Source: Paraburkholderia oxyphila NBRC 105797
GTDB lineage: Bacteria > Pseudomonadota > Gammaproteobacteria > Burkholderiales > Burkholderiaceae
Direction: 5' to 3'
Length of the DNA: 64,000 nt
NCBI RefSeq assembly: GCF_000685075.1
Contig: NZ_BAYD01000023.1
Span: forward strand, 1-64,000
Positions within the stretch are counted from its first letter, which is position 1; each line of letters starts with the position of its first letter. The notes beneath the pieces were generated by a model that saw only the letters and a list, made by a program, of their open reading frames with translations, searched no databases and was not told the DNA's origin. Shown here piece by piece: positions 18,375-28,600 of this stretch. The position numbers were made by a program, and so were the translations under genes.

Positions 18375-19835
18375 TTGAAAAACGCAACGAGGCAAGTGGT
18401 TTGTAGTTCGTTGGCCCTCCTGCTCGCGAGCGCTTCCGCCTTCGCGCTGGCACAGCAGGCGACGGCGATTCCCGCGAGCACCATCGGCGCGCCGCCCGCC
18501 AACATCGTCATGACAAAAGAGTATGTGGCGACGGTCGGCCGGATGGCGTATCTCTGGGGCTGGCCGCTCATCAATGCCCGCCATCGCCGCGCGAGTTTCA
18601 ACAAGGCGCCGGAGCCGGGCCGCCTGGGCGGCGTATTGCCGGTCGCGCCTACGGGCTATATCACGATGCTCACGGACTATATTTCCCCCGAGGAGCGTTT
18701 CGTCACCTGCCCGAACCAGGATGTGGTCTATGGCTTCGGCTTCGCGGCGGTGGACAAGGACCCGGTCATCATCCAGGTGCCGGACTTCGGCAAGCGTTTC
18801 TGGGTCTATGCGCTCTATGACGCGCGCACCGACAGTTTTGGCGGACTCGGCAAGCAATACGGCACGAAGCCCGGCATGTACATGGTGGTGGGCCCGAACT
18901 GGAAGGGTACGGTTCCGAAGGGCATCACCAGGGTATTCCATGCGCCAACGGATCTGATCGGCATGGCGCCGCGCATTTTCCTCGACGATACGGCCGAGGA
19001 CCGCAAGGCGATCCAGCCGGTGCTGGACAAGATCGCGATTTACCCGCTCAGCCGCTATACCGGCAAGCTGCAGACCCGGGACTGGTCGAAGGTGCCGTCG
19101 TTCCCCGCGCCGGAGGGCCAGGGCTCGGGCGAGACGAAGTGGGTCGATCCCGAGACGTTCTTCGACGAGTTGCCCGACGTGCTTCGCGAAGTCCCGCCGC
19201 TGCCGGGTGAAGAAGCGCTGTACGCGCAAATGAAGGCCGTGCTCGATGCAGCCGCGAAAGATCCCGCCATCAAGGACCAGCTCAAGCAGATTGCGATCGA
19301 CACGGACAAGAGTCTCGTTGGCCCGCTGTTCCAGTTCAGCAACAACGGCGTCCCGGTGGGCCATGGCTGGACGACGGCGCCCAACGGTGGACGCTTCGGA
19401 TATGACTACGTGACGCGCACCGCCATCGCGCGCTCGAACATGTACGTCAACCGCCCCGAGGAGACCCGTTACTTCTACCTCGATGTCGACAGCAAGGGCA
19501 CGCGCCTGAATGGTGCGAACCACTATACGGTCACCTACAAGACGCTGCCGCCGGTAAACGGTTTCTGGTCGTTGACGGTGTACAACGAGCATCACCTGTT
19601 CGAGCCGAATTCGATCAATCGTTACTCGCTCGGCACGAAGAACAAGAGTTTGAAGTACAACGCGGATGGCTCGCTCACCCTCTATGTGCAGAACGAATCT
19701 CCCGGCGCCGACAAGGAGTCGAACTGGATCCCGGCGCCCAAGGGCGATTTCTCGCTGTATCAGCGGACCTATTGGCCCAAACAGGACGTGATCGACGGCA
19801 AGTGGACGCCGCCGGCTGCGGAAAAGAGCAACTGA
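18375..19835 (+). CDS. Exported DUF1254/DUF1214 protein, first copy
   Basis: I chose the TTG at 18375, preceded by GAGGGG at suitable spacing, because it gives a clean signal peptide (MKNATRQVVCSSLALLLASASAFALAQ). The frame stays open upstream to 18135, but that part is antisense-like and overlaps H-NS. The product has about 486 residues. DUF1254 occupies the first half (YLWGWPLINARHRR ... TCPNQDVVYGFGFA). DUF1214 occupies the C-terminal part (NRPEETRYFYLDVDSKGTRL, GFWSLTVYNEHHLFEPN). The protein should be periplasmic. The biochemical role of this family is not established. A paralogue follows after only 22 nt. Confidence 0.88.
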   Translation: MKNATRQVVCSSLALLLASASAFALAQQATAIPASTIGAPPANIVMTKEYVATVGRMAYLWGWPLINARHRRASFNKAPEPGRLGGVLPVAPTGYITMLTDYISPEERFVTCPNQDVVYGFGFAAVDKDPVIIQVPDFGKRFWVYALYDARTDSFGGLGKQYGTKPGMYMVVGPNWKGTVPKGITRVFHAPTDLIGMAPRIFLDDTAEDRKAIQPVLDKIAIYPLSRYTGKLQTRDWSKVPSFPAPEGQGSGETKWVDPETFFDELPDVLREVPPLPGEEALYAQMKAVLDAAAKDPAIKDQLKQIAIDTDKSLVGPLFQFSNNGVPVGHGWTTAPNGGRFGYDYVTRTAIARSNMYVNRPEETRYFYLDVDSKGTRLNGANHYTVTYKTLPPVNGFWSLTVYNEHHLFEPNSINRYSLGTKNKSLKYNADGSLTLYVQNESPGADKESNWIPAPKGDFSLYQRTYWPKQDVIDGKWTPPAAEKSN

Positions 19836-19857
19836 CCATTGTGTGCGAGAGAACAGG

Positions 19858-21390
19858 ATGAAGAAGAAATTGGCTAACCGCCCGGTCCTGGCCGTTGCAC
19901 TGGCTGCCTCAGTTTGCGCGGCCGGTGCGTCCGCACAAACGAGCCGCTTCGATGCGCTCGCCAACAGCGCGTTCGCCGAGGGCCGTCCGACTGAACAGAC
20001 GGCAAAGACGCTGACCGACGAATTGACGTTCCAGCGCGCGACCCAAACTTACCTGTGGGGCTTGCCGCTGCTCAACACCATGGGGATGCGCGATGGCTTC
20101 GCGCAGGCTTATGGCACCGGCTACAACAAGATGGCGATCTGGGCGAAGCGTCTCGATGCCAAGACCCTCATCACGACGCCGAATTCCGATCTCATCTACG
20201 GCATGGTGTTCGTCAACCTTGCCGACACGGGACCGCTGGTCTTCGAGGCGCCGCCGAAACTCCAGGGAATCCTGCTGGATATGTGGCAACGCCCGATCCC
20301 GGGGCCGACCGTCAACGGCACGGCCTATGCCGGCGACATCGGCCTGCCGGGCCCCGATGGCGGAGCCGGCGGCAAGTTCCTGATTCTGCCGCCGGGCTAC
20401 TCCGGCGATGTGCCGTCGGGCTACTATGTCTACCGCTCGCAGACCAACAACATCTTCATTTTCCTGCGCTCGTTCTATCAGTCGCTCGACAATATCGGCC
20501 CGGCGACGGATCTGCTCAAGCAGTCGGTGCTGTATCCGTTGGGCAAGAAGGACAGTGCCGAGAAAATGGCATTCTTCGATGCGTCGGGCAAGCCGCATGA
20601 CATGCTGCCGCGCAGCGACCTGAGAGCCTTCGAAGACTTCAAGTACCTCGTGGACACCGAGGGCAGCAATCTTGCCGATCCGGACTGGCTCGGCATGCTT
20701 GCCGGCCTCGGCATCGCTAAAGGCGTGCCGTTCCAGCCGGATGCGGCCACGAAGAAAATCCTGGCCGACGCGGCCAAGACAGGCTACAAGACCAGCCGCG
20801 TGATTGGCCTGAAGGCCGACAAGAGCCTGCGCGTCTACGCCGATCGCCAGTGGGTGAACCCCGTCAACAACATGACGTCGCGCTGGCCGAACTCGGCCAA
20901 CGACCTGGGCTTCACGTCCAACAAGGGCGGCTATCGCGACATCGACGGACGGATCTGGTTCTTTACGGACTACTACTCGATCAGCCCGGGCATGGTGTCG
21001 ATGACGCCAGGCAAGGGCGCGTTCTACATGATCGGATTCGATGACGCGTCGGGGCAGCCGCTGGTGGGCGATCACAGCTACAAGGTCACGCTGCCGGCGA
21101 ACATTCCGGCGAAGCTCTTCTGGTCGGTCACCTTGTACGACGCGTCGAACGCATCCGGGCTCGACAACGGGCAGCCTTTCCCATCGCTCGGCAAGCTCAA
21201 TCATCCGAAAGAAAACGCGGATGGCTCGACGACCCTCTACATCGGGCCGAAGGCGCCGGAAGGCGAGAAGGGCAACTGGCTCGCAACGGTGCCTGGCCGT
21301 GGCTTCTTTGCCATCCTGCGCCTCTATGGGCCCGATCAGCCCGCACTCGATGGCAGCTGGAAGCCGGGCGACATCGAACGCGTGAAGTAA
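19858..21390 (+). CDS. Exported DUF1254/DUF1214 protein, second copy
   Basis: This 510-residue product starts at ATG 19858 (MKKKLANRPVLAVALAASVCAAGASAQ), with an obvious signal peptide. A GTG 15 nt upstream would only add MRENR. It shares the architecture of the preceding protein: YLWGLPLLNTMGMRDGF and TTPNSDLIYGMVF in the DUF1254 half, LFWSVTLYDASNASGLDNGQPF in the DUF1214 half. The 22-nt gap to the upstream gene indicates one operon. The two proteins are clearly diverged paralogues rather than a recent duplication. Confidence 0.9.
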   Translation: MKKKLANRPVLAVALAASVCAAGASAQTSRFDALANSAFAEGRPTEQTAKTLTDELTFQRATQTYLWGLPLLNTMGMRDGFAQAYGTGYNKMAIWAKRLDAKTLITTPNSDLIYGMVFVNLADTGPLVFEAPPKLQGILLDMWQRPIPGPTVNGTAYAGDIGLPGPDGGAGGKFLILPPGYSGDVPSGYYVYRSQTNNIFIFLRSFYQSLDNIGPATDLLKQSVLYPLGKKDSAEKMAFFDASGKPHDMLPRSDLRAFEDFKYLVDTEGSNLADPDWLGMLAGLGIAKGVPFQPDAATKKILADAAKTGYKTSRVIGLKADKSLRVYADRQWVNPVNNMTSRWPNSANDLGFTSNKGGYRDIDGRIWFFTDYYSISPGMVSMTPGKGAFYMIGFDDASGQPLVGDHSYKVTLPANIPAKLFWSVTLYDASNASGLDNGQPFPSLGKLNHPKENADGSTTLYIGPKAPEGEKGNWLATVPGRGFFAILRLYGPDQPALDGSWKPGDIERVK

Positions 21391-21541
21391 GGCGGGCGTG
21401 GGCGCCAGGGGCGTCCGCGCGTCGGGGCGTTCCCGGATGCCTTCGCGTTCTTCATAGCCGCGCCGCCCGACTCCGCGGCGCCAGCCGCTTGCGGTACGGC
21501 AGGCAGCGCGGAGTGTGCAACCGGTCGAACGCTGCGGCTTT

Positions 21542-22312
21542 TCAGGGCAGCGACGCCAGCGACTGCTGCAAGCTGATCATATTGATCGGCACGACGCGAA
21601 TCAGGCCGCCGCGCGGGCTATCGATATCGGCAATCAACGAAAGCGATAGCGCCACGGTAATGGGCAGCACGAACAGCAGCACGCGCCGGCCGGTCGAGCC
21701 GCGCGCGCCATACCCCTGCATGAGATTGCTGAAAAATGCGATCAGCATCATCAGCCCCCACGCGGAGACCGGAATGCGATTGGCCCAGGCCGCTTGCGTA
21801 TAGCCCTGCGTGTTCAGCACGTCGTTCATGCCCGAGACCACCAGCGCCGAGATGGGCGTTGGCCGTTCGAGGGCCACGCCGCGCACGCTCGTCCACAACT
21901 GCGCCTGCAATTCGGTGGTCTTGTTGTTGATGGCGGCGAGTTCGGGGCCGCTGCGTGTCTTGTAGTTCTCAATGCGCAGTTCGAGATACTGCGCGAGCAG
22001 AGCCTTGACTTTCGGCGCGTCGGCTTCACCGATCAAATCGGCGCGCACGTACTCCGTGCCAATGGCGTTGGCTTCCTCTTCCTCGTAGTTCTTGCGCTGG
22101 TCATAGCGGCTGACGGCCATCGAGAGCGTAAAACCGATCAGGAGTGCGAGCAGTGTGAGCGTGGCGCCCTGCACCACGTTGTAGTTGTCCCGCGCGTCGT
22201 TGGAGAGGGGAAAGACGCGCTGCATGATGAGTGCGCCACACGCGGCGGCCACACTAAGCAGTGCAATCAGCGCGATGAACAGGTATGCGGGGTGGTGAAT
22301 GAGCTGCGCCAT
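21542..22312 (-). CDS. DUF4239 (bestrophin-like) membrane protein
   Basis: This 256-residue protein has hydrophobic helices at ~9-30 and 45-65 (NVVQGATLTLLALLIGFTLSMAVSRYDQRKNYEEEEANAIG). A soluble middle follows, then two helices near the C terminus (~185-235). The second helix followed by an R-Y-D...E-A-N-A-I pattern is the DUF4239 signature; function is unknown. It is a single gene, antisense to its neighbours, with the TpsA promoter region on its upstream side. Confidence 0.85.
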   Translation of the reverse strand: MAQLIHHPAYLFIALIALLSVAAACGALIMQRVFPLSNDARDNYNVVQGATLTLLALLIGFTLSMAVSRYDQRKNYEEEEANAIGTEYVRADLIGEADAPKVKALLAQYLELRIENYKTRSGPELAAINNKTTELQAQLWTSVRGVALERPTPISALVVSGMNDVLNTQGYTQAAWANRIPVSAWGLMMLIAFFSNLMQGYGARGSTGRRVLLFVLPITVALSLSLIADIDSPRGGLIRVVPINMISLQQSLASLP

Positions 22313-22669
22313 CTCTATTCCTCGAGCCTTAAGTTGTATTAGGGGCGGGGTCCTGAGGATTCTACGGTAACTGGCGTATTTCGGGCTATCGGTTGTTTAT
22401 GCGAAAGCGATAGTTTCGAATCGATTATTGGATGGGTTTTCCCATCGATATTGCCCAAAAGGGCAATGAAATTACCCCGATTACCTATGGCAGTTTTTCA
22501 TCGAATTACCAAAAATTACGCAGTGAGTCAAAAGGCGAGGTAATACGAACCCGGCGGATCTGTCCGAGCGGGCGCGCCCGCTCGCGCAGCGTTTGGCGGT
22601 TCGCGTTGTCCGTGCGGCCTTCGTGCCGTGTCGATATTGCTCGTTTCCCTGAATACGTTGGGCGATGCC
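22313..22669. promoter_or_regulatory. AT-rich divergent region upstream of the giant adhesin gene
   Basis: The 357 nt between the DUF4239 gene and tpsA are notably AT-rich for this genome. They contain two back-to-back perfect hairpins: GATGGG-tttt-CCCATC (22431-22446) and ATTGCCC-aaaa-GGGCAAT (22450-22467). AT-rich DNA here is a likely H-NS and regulator binding region controlling the costly adhesin; that is an inference. I can assign no -35/-10 pair with confidence. Confidence 0.55.
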
Positions 22670-25600
22670 ATGAATCATATTTACCGTTTGTGCTGGAATC
22701 GTTCGCTTAGACAATGGGTTGTTGCGTCCGAGCTTGCCACGCGGCGTTCGGGCAGCGGCGCTTGCCGTGTCGCAAAAGGCGTGCGGCGCGCGGTGGCGCT
22801 GGTTTTCGCGGCGGGGATGCCATGGCTGGTGATCGGCCCGGCGTATGGCGCGGGCGGGCCCAGCGGCGGCCAGATCGTTTCGGGCATTGGCTCGATCAGC
22901 CAGGCGGGCGCGGTCACCACGATCCAGCAAGGCAGCCAGACGCTGCAGCTGAACTGGCAGAGCTTCAACGTCGGCGCCGGCCAGACGGTCAATTTCGTCC
23001 AGCCGGGCGCCAGTGCGCTGGCGGTCAATCGCATCTTCGGCAGCACGCCGAGCGCCATCATGGGCCACCTGAACGCCAATGGCCAGGTCTGGCTCATCAA
23101 TCCCAACGGGGTGCTGTTCGGGCCGTCCGCGCGCGTGAACGTCGGCGGCATCGTGGCTTCCACGCTCGACCTCGATCCCAACAGCCTCAGCAGCAGCACC
23201 CGCCGCTTCAGCGGCAACGGGCAGGGCAGCGTCGTCAACCAGGGCACGATTACGGCGGCAGATGGCGGCTATGTCGCCCTGCTGGGCAATCGCGTCTCCA
23301 ATCAGGGCGTCATCAGCGCGCGCCTGGGTACGATTGCGCTGGCGGGCGGCAGCGCCGCGACGCTCACGTTCGACGGCTCGCGGCTCGTCCATATCCAGGT
23401 CGATGCGAGCACGCTCGACAATCTGGCCGAAAACCGCCAGCTGCTGGTGGCCGACGGCGGACAGGTCATCATGACCGCGGGCGCTAAAGACGCGCTGCTC
23501 GCCAGCGCCGTGAACAACACGGGCAAGATCCGCGCGCAGACGGTCGAGGACCACCAGGGCACCATCGTCCTGCTGGGCGGCATGGAGGCGGGGCAGGTCA
23601 ACGTGGGTGGCACGCTCGACGCGAGCGCGCCCAATGGCGGCAACGGCGGGTTCATCGAAACGTCGGCGGCGCAGTTCAATCTCGCGCCCGATACGCATAT
23701 CACGGCTGCCGCGCCGCTCGGGCGGGCCGGCACCTGGCTCGTTGACCCCACCGACCTGACCATCGACGCCAACGCGGCCAGCACGATCTCGAACACGCTC
23801 AACGGCGGCACCAGCGTCACCGAGCAGACGACCGCAACGGGCGCGACCGGCGCCGGCGTGCAGTCGCCCGGCGCGGGCGACATCAACGTCAATGCGGCGA
23901 TTAGCTGGACCAATGCGGCGGCCACCCTGACGCTCGATGCGTACAACGCCATCAACGTGAACGCGGGCGTGAACGGCGCGGGCGGCGTGACCATGCTGGC
24001 GCGCGGCGCGAACCTGACGATCGGGGCAGGCGGGTCGATCACGGGCGGCACGGGCGTGACGCTCGCCACGGCCGGCAACTTCGTGAACAACGCGGGCAGC
24101 GCGGCCGTGAGCACGGGCACGTCCTCGCCCTGGCTGATCTACTCGAGCGATCCGAAGAAAGACACCACAGGGGGGCTCACGCCCTCGTACATCCAGTACA
24201 ACGCCCCGTACGGCACGACCCCGGCGGCTTCCGGCAACGGCTTTCTCTACAGCCTCGCGCCCACGATCACGCTCACGGGCCTGACGGGCTCTGTGACCAA
24301 GGTCTACGACGGCACCACCACCGCGAACCTGACCAACGCGAATCTGGTGACGACCGGGCTCTATAACGGCGACATCATCGCCAGCGCAACGGGCAGCTAT
24401 GCCACGTCCAACGCGGGCACGGGCATCACGGTGAATTCGCCCACGACGTTCGCGGGCGTGGTCGTCACGACCGCGACGGGCATTCCGGCCTACGGCTACC
24501 AGGCGACGGGCAGGGCCTCGGCCGACATTGGCACCATCACGCCCGCGCCGCTTACGGCGGCCATCGTCAACAATCCGACCACGGTATACGACGGCACCAC
24601 GTCGGCAACGCTCACGGCCAGCAACTACAGCTTCACGGGCTTCGTGCAGGGGCAGGGCGCCACCGTGAACCAGGCCAGCTCGGTGGCCTATGCGAGCCCC
24701 AACGCCGGCACGAACATTCCCATCAGCGCGACCTTCACGTCGACCAATTTCGTCGCGAACAGCGGCACGAATCTCGCCAACTACACGCTGCCGACCTCGG
24801 CCACTGGCACCGGCACCATCACGCCCGCGCCGTTGAGCATCACCGGGCTCATCGCCAACAACAAGGTCTACGACGGCACGCGCGCCGCCACGCTCAACAC
24901 GAGCGGCGCCGCGATCTTCGGTGTGATCAGCACGGACAGCGGGCAGGTTTCGCTGGACACGAGCGGCGCGAGCGGCCTGTTCGCCACGCCCAACGTGGGC
25001 AATGGCATTAGCGTCGCGGCCACGGGCTTCACGCTCACGGGCGCCAAGGCCGGCAACTATACGATCTCGCCGCCGCTCTATCTGGCCGCGAACATCACGC
25101 CGAAGTCGCTGACGATCACGGGCATCACGGCGAGCGACAAGGTGTACGACGCCACGACGGCGGCGACGCTGAACCTCAGCAATGCCACGATCACGGGCCT
25201 CGTGCCCTCGGACGCCAGCAACGTCACGCTGTCGACGAGCGGCGCCACGGGCACGTTCAGCCAGTCGAACGTGGGCAACAACCTCGCTCTCTCGGTCAAC
25301 GGCGTGACGCTCGGCGGATCGGCGGCCAGCAATTACAGTGTGACCGCCATCGCCAGCGGCCTCACCGCGAACATCACGCCAGCGCCGCTCACGATCACGC
25401 TGGTCGGCTCGCCGACCAAGGTCTACGACGGCACCAACCATGTCGTGCTCGGTCAGTCGAACTACACGATCACGGGCTTCGTGGGCGGGCAGAGCGCGAC
25501 CATCGACCAGGTGTCGGGGTCCTATGCCACGTCGCATGCGGGCACCAATATTCCCATCAACGCGTCGCTCACGCCTTCCGATTTCGTGCCGGCGGCCGGC

Positions 25601-28600
25601 ACGGCGATGTCGAACTACACGTTCTCGCCCACGATCAGCGCATCGAGCGGGATCATCACGCCCGCGCCGGTGACCGTCACCATCATCAACAACCCGACCA
25701 AGACTTACGACGGCAACGATACGGCTTCGCTCGGGGCCAACAACTACCAGGTGGCCGGCGCGATCCCCGGCGAGAGCATCACCCTGAATCCCTACCCGCC
25801 GACGGGCACCTATGCGTCGTCCAACGTCGGCTACTGGAACGTGAGCGCGACGATTCCGGCCGGCGACTACCAGGCCGGCCCGAACACGCTGCTCACCGAC
25901 TACGCATTGCCGACCCTCGCGACGGGCATGGGCACGATCGTGAAGCGGCAGATCGGCCCCGGCGAGCTGACGGCGTCGATCACGGACAACCCGACCAAGA
26001 CCTACGACGGCACCACGACCGCCACGATTCCTGCAGACGGCTTCACGTTTAGCGGCTTCGTCAGCGGCCAGGGCGCGACGGTCAACCAGACCATCACCGG
26101 GCAGTACGCGTCGAAGGACGCCGGGTCCCAGCCGGTGACGGCGAGCCTTACGCAGTCCGAACTGACGCCGAATGCCGGAACCGACCTCAACAACTATTCG
26201 TTCCCGGTCGCGGCGTATGGCATGGGCACCATTCTTCCGGCGCCGCTGACCGTCTATGTCTCCGGCCTGCCGAGGAAGGTCTACAACGGCGACACGATCG
26301 CACCCGTGACCGGCAGCAACTTGACGGTCGCCGGCTTCGTGAGCGGCGAGGGCGCCACCGTGACACCGACCTCGCAGTTCAATTACGCGAGCGCGAACGC
26401 GGGCACCTGGATCGTCAGCGGATCGCTCGTGCCGGGCAACTACACCGCCAACAGCGGCACGCTGCTCAGCAATTACCTGTTGCCCCTCACCGCCTCGGGG
26501 CCGGGGATCATCACCCCCGCGCCGCTGTACATCATCAACGCCTACGCGACCAACAAGGTCTACGACACCACCACGGCCGACACGCTCAATGTGAGCAGCG
26601 CGTCGCTCTCGGGTCTCGTGCCGTCCGACGCGGGCAACGTCACGCTCAACACGTCCACCACCGGCACGTTCGCCCAGTCGAACGTGGGCAACGGCATTGC
26701 CGTCACGGCGAGCGGCTTCGGCATCTCGGGCAGCGCGGCGGGCAACTACACGCTGCAGCCTATCACCGGGCTTGCCGCGAACATCACGCCCGCGCCGCTC
26801 ACCGTGACCGGCGCGGTGGCGAACAACAAGGTGTACGACGCCACGACCACCGCCACGATCAACACCGGCAATGCCACGCTCTCGGGCGTGCTCGGCAGCG
26901 ACAGCGTCACGCTCTCGTCGGGCGGCGCCACAGGCCAGTTCATCACCGCAAACGTGGGCAACAACCTGCTGGTCACCGCGAGCGGCTTTACCGTGAGCGG
27001 CCCGCAGGCGGGCAACTACACCGTGTCGCAGCCTTCGGGCCTGTTTGCGAACATCACGCCGGCGCCGATCACGGTCACGATCACGGGCAACCCGATCAAG
27101 CAGTACGACGGCACGACCTCGGTGACGCTTGGCGCGTCCGATTTCACGCTCTCGGGCTTTGTCGGCAATCAGAGCGCCACGATCACGCAGACCGCCGCGA
27201 GCGGCTACCTGTCGCCCAATGTGGGCACCAACGTCGGCCTTGGCGCGACGCTCGAGCCGTCCGACTACTCGGCGGCGGTGGGCACGAACCTGTCGAACTA
27301 CAGTCTGCCGACCGAGGCAACCGGCACGCTGGGCGAGATTACGGCCAAGATCATCAATCTGCAGGGCACGCGCGTCTACGACGCCACGACCGGCGCCGAT
27401 TCGAGCCTGTTCCTCACGAGCAACGGCACGATCGCCGGCGTCAACGGCGAAACGCTGGGCCTGACCGGGGCCGGCGTGCTGTCCACCAAAAACGTGGGCA
27501 ATCAGCAGCCGTTCGTTGCCGGCGCTTCCGGCCTCAACACGCTGACGCTCGTTAACGGCAGCGGCCTCGCGAGCAACTACACGCTCGTGGGCGGCGTGGA
27601 CTGGGTGACCATCACGCCCGCGCAGCTGACGGTGCTCAACACCGCGGCGGCCAACAAGGTCTACGACGGCAACACCAACGCTGCGCTATCGGGCGCGACG
27701 CTCTACGGCGTGCTGGGCTCGGACCAGGTGGCATTGGGCAACACCACGCTTGGCCAGTTCAACAACAAGAACGTGGGCAATGGCAAGCCGGTCTCCACGA
27801 GCATGACGATCTCCGGCACGGACTCGGGCAATTACACGCTCATTCAGCCCACGGGGATTACCGCGAACATCACGCCGCTCGGCATCACGGTCACGGCCAC
27901 CGGCATCGACAAGTACTACGACGGCACCACGAATGCCCAGGTCAACCTCACCAACTCGCCGTTGATTGCGGGCGATAACCTGACGTTCAGCTATTCGGCC
28001 AGCTTCTCGCAGGCCAACGTCGGGCAAGATTTGCCGGTCACGGTGACGGGTATCACCGCTACGGGCGCCAACGCCGGCAATTACACGCTGAACAATACGA
28101 CGGCGAATACCACGGCCAACATCCTGGCCCGCATCATCAATCTGCAGGGCACGCGCGTCTACGACGCCACGACCAACGCGGACTCGAGCGTCTTCGCGCC
28201 GGGCGGCACGATCAATACCGGCGTCAACAGCGAGACGCTGACGCTGACCGGCACCGGCACGCTGAACGACAAGAATGTGGGCACCCAGAAGCCGTTCGCC
28301 AGCTTCGGCTCGCTCGCGCTCGGCAACGGCACCGGCCAGGCCAGCAACTACACGCTCGTGGGCGGCACGGACTGGCTGACGATCACGCCCTACACGCTGA
28401 CCGTGAGCGGGACCTATGCCGACAACAAGACGTACGACGGAACCACCACGGCGACCATCCACAACTCGGTGCTCAACGGCGTGTTCAGCGGCGATCAGGT
28501 GGCGCTGACCAACACCGTCTATGGCACGTTCGCTACCAAGAACGTCGGCAACGACATCCCGGTGTCCACCAACTTCGGGCTGAGCGGCACCGATTCGGGC

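Noticed and set aside
22481..25537. 1018-codon minus-strand open frame opposite the adhesin
   Set aside because: It is Arg/Ala/Val-rich antisense of the repeat region, with no signal or domains. The same applies to the frames at 27686-28654 and 30026-31954.
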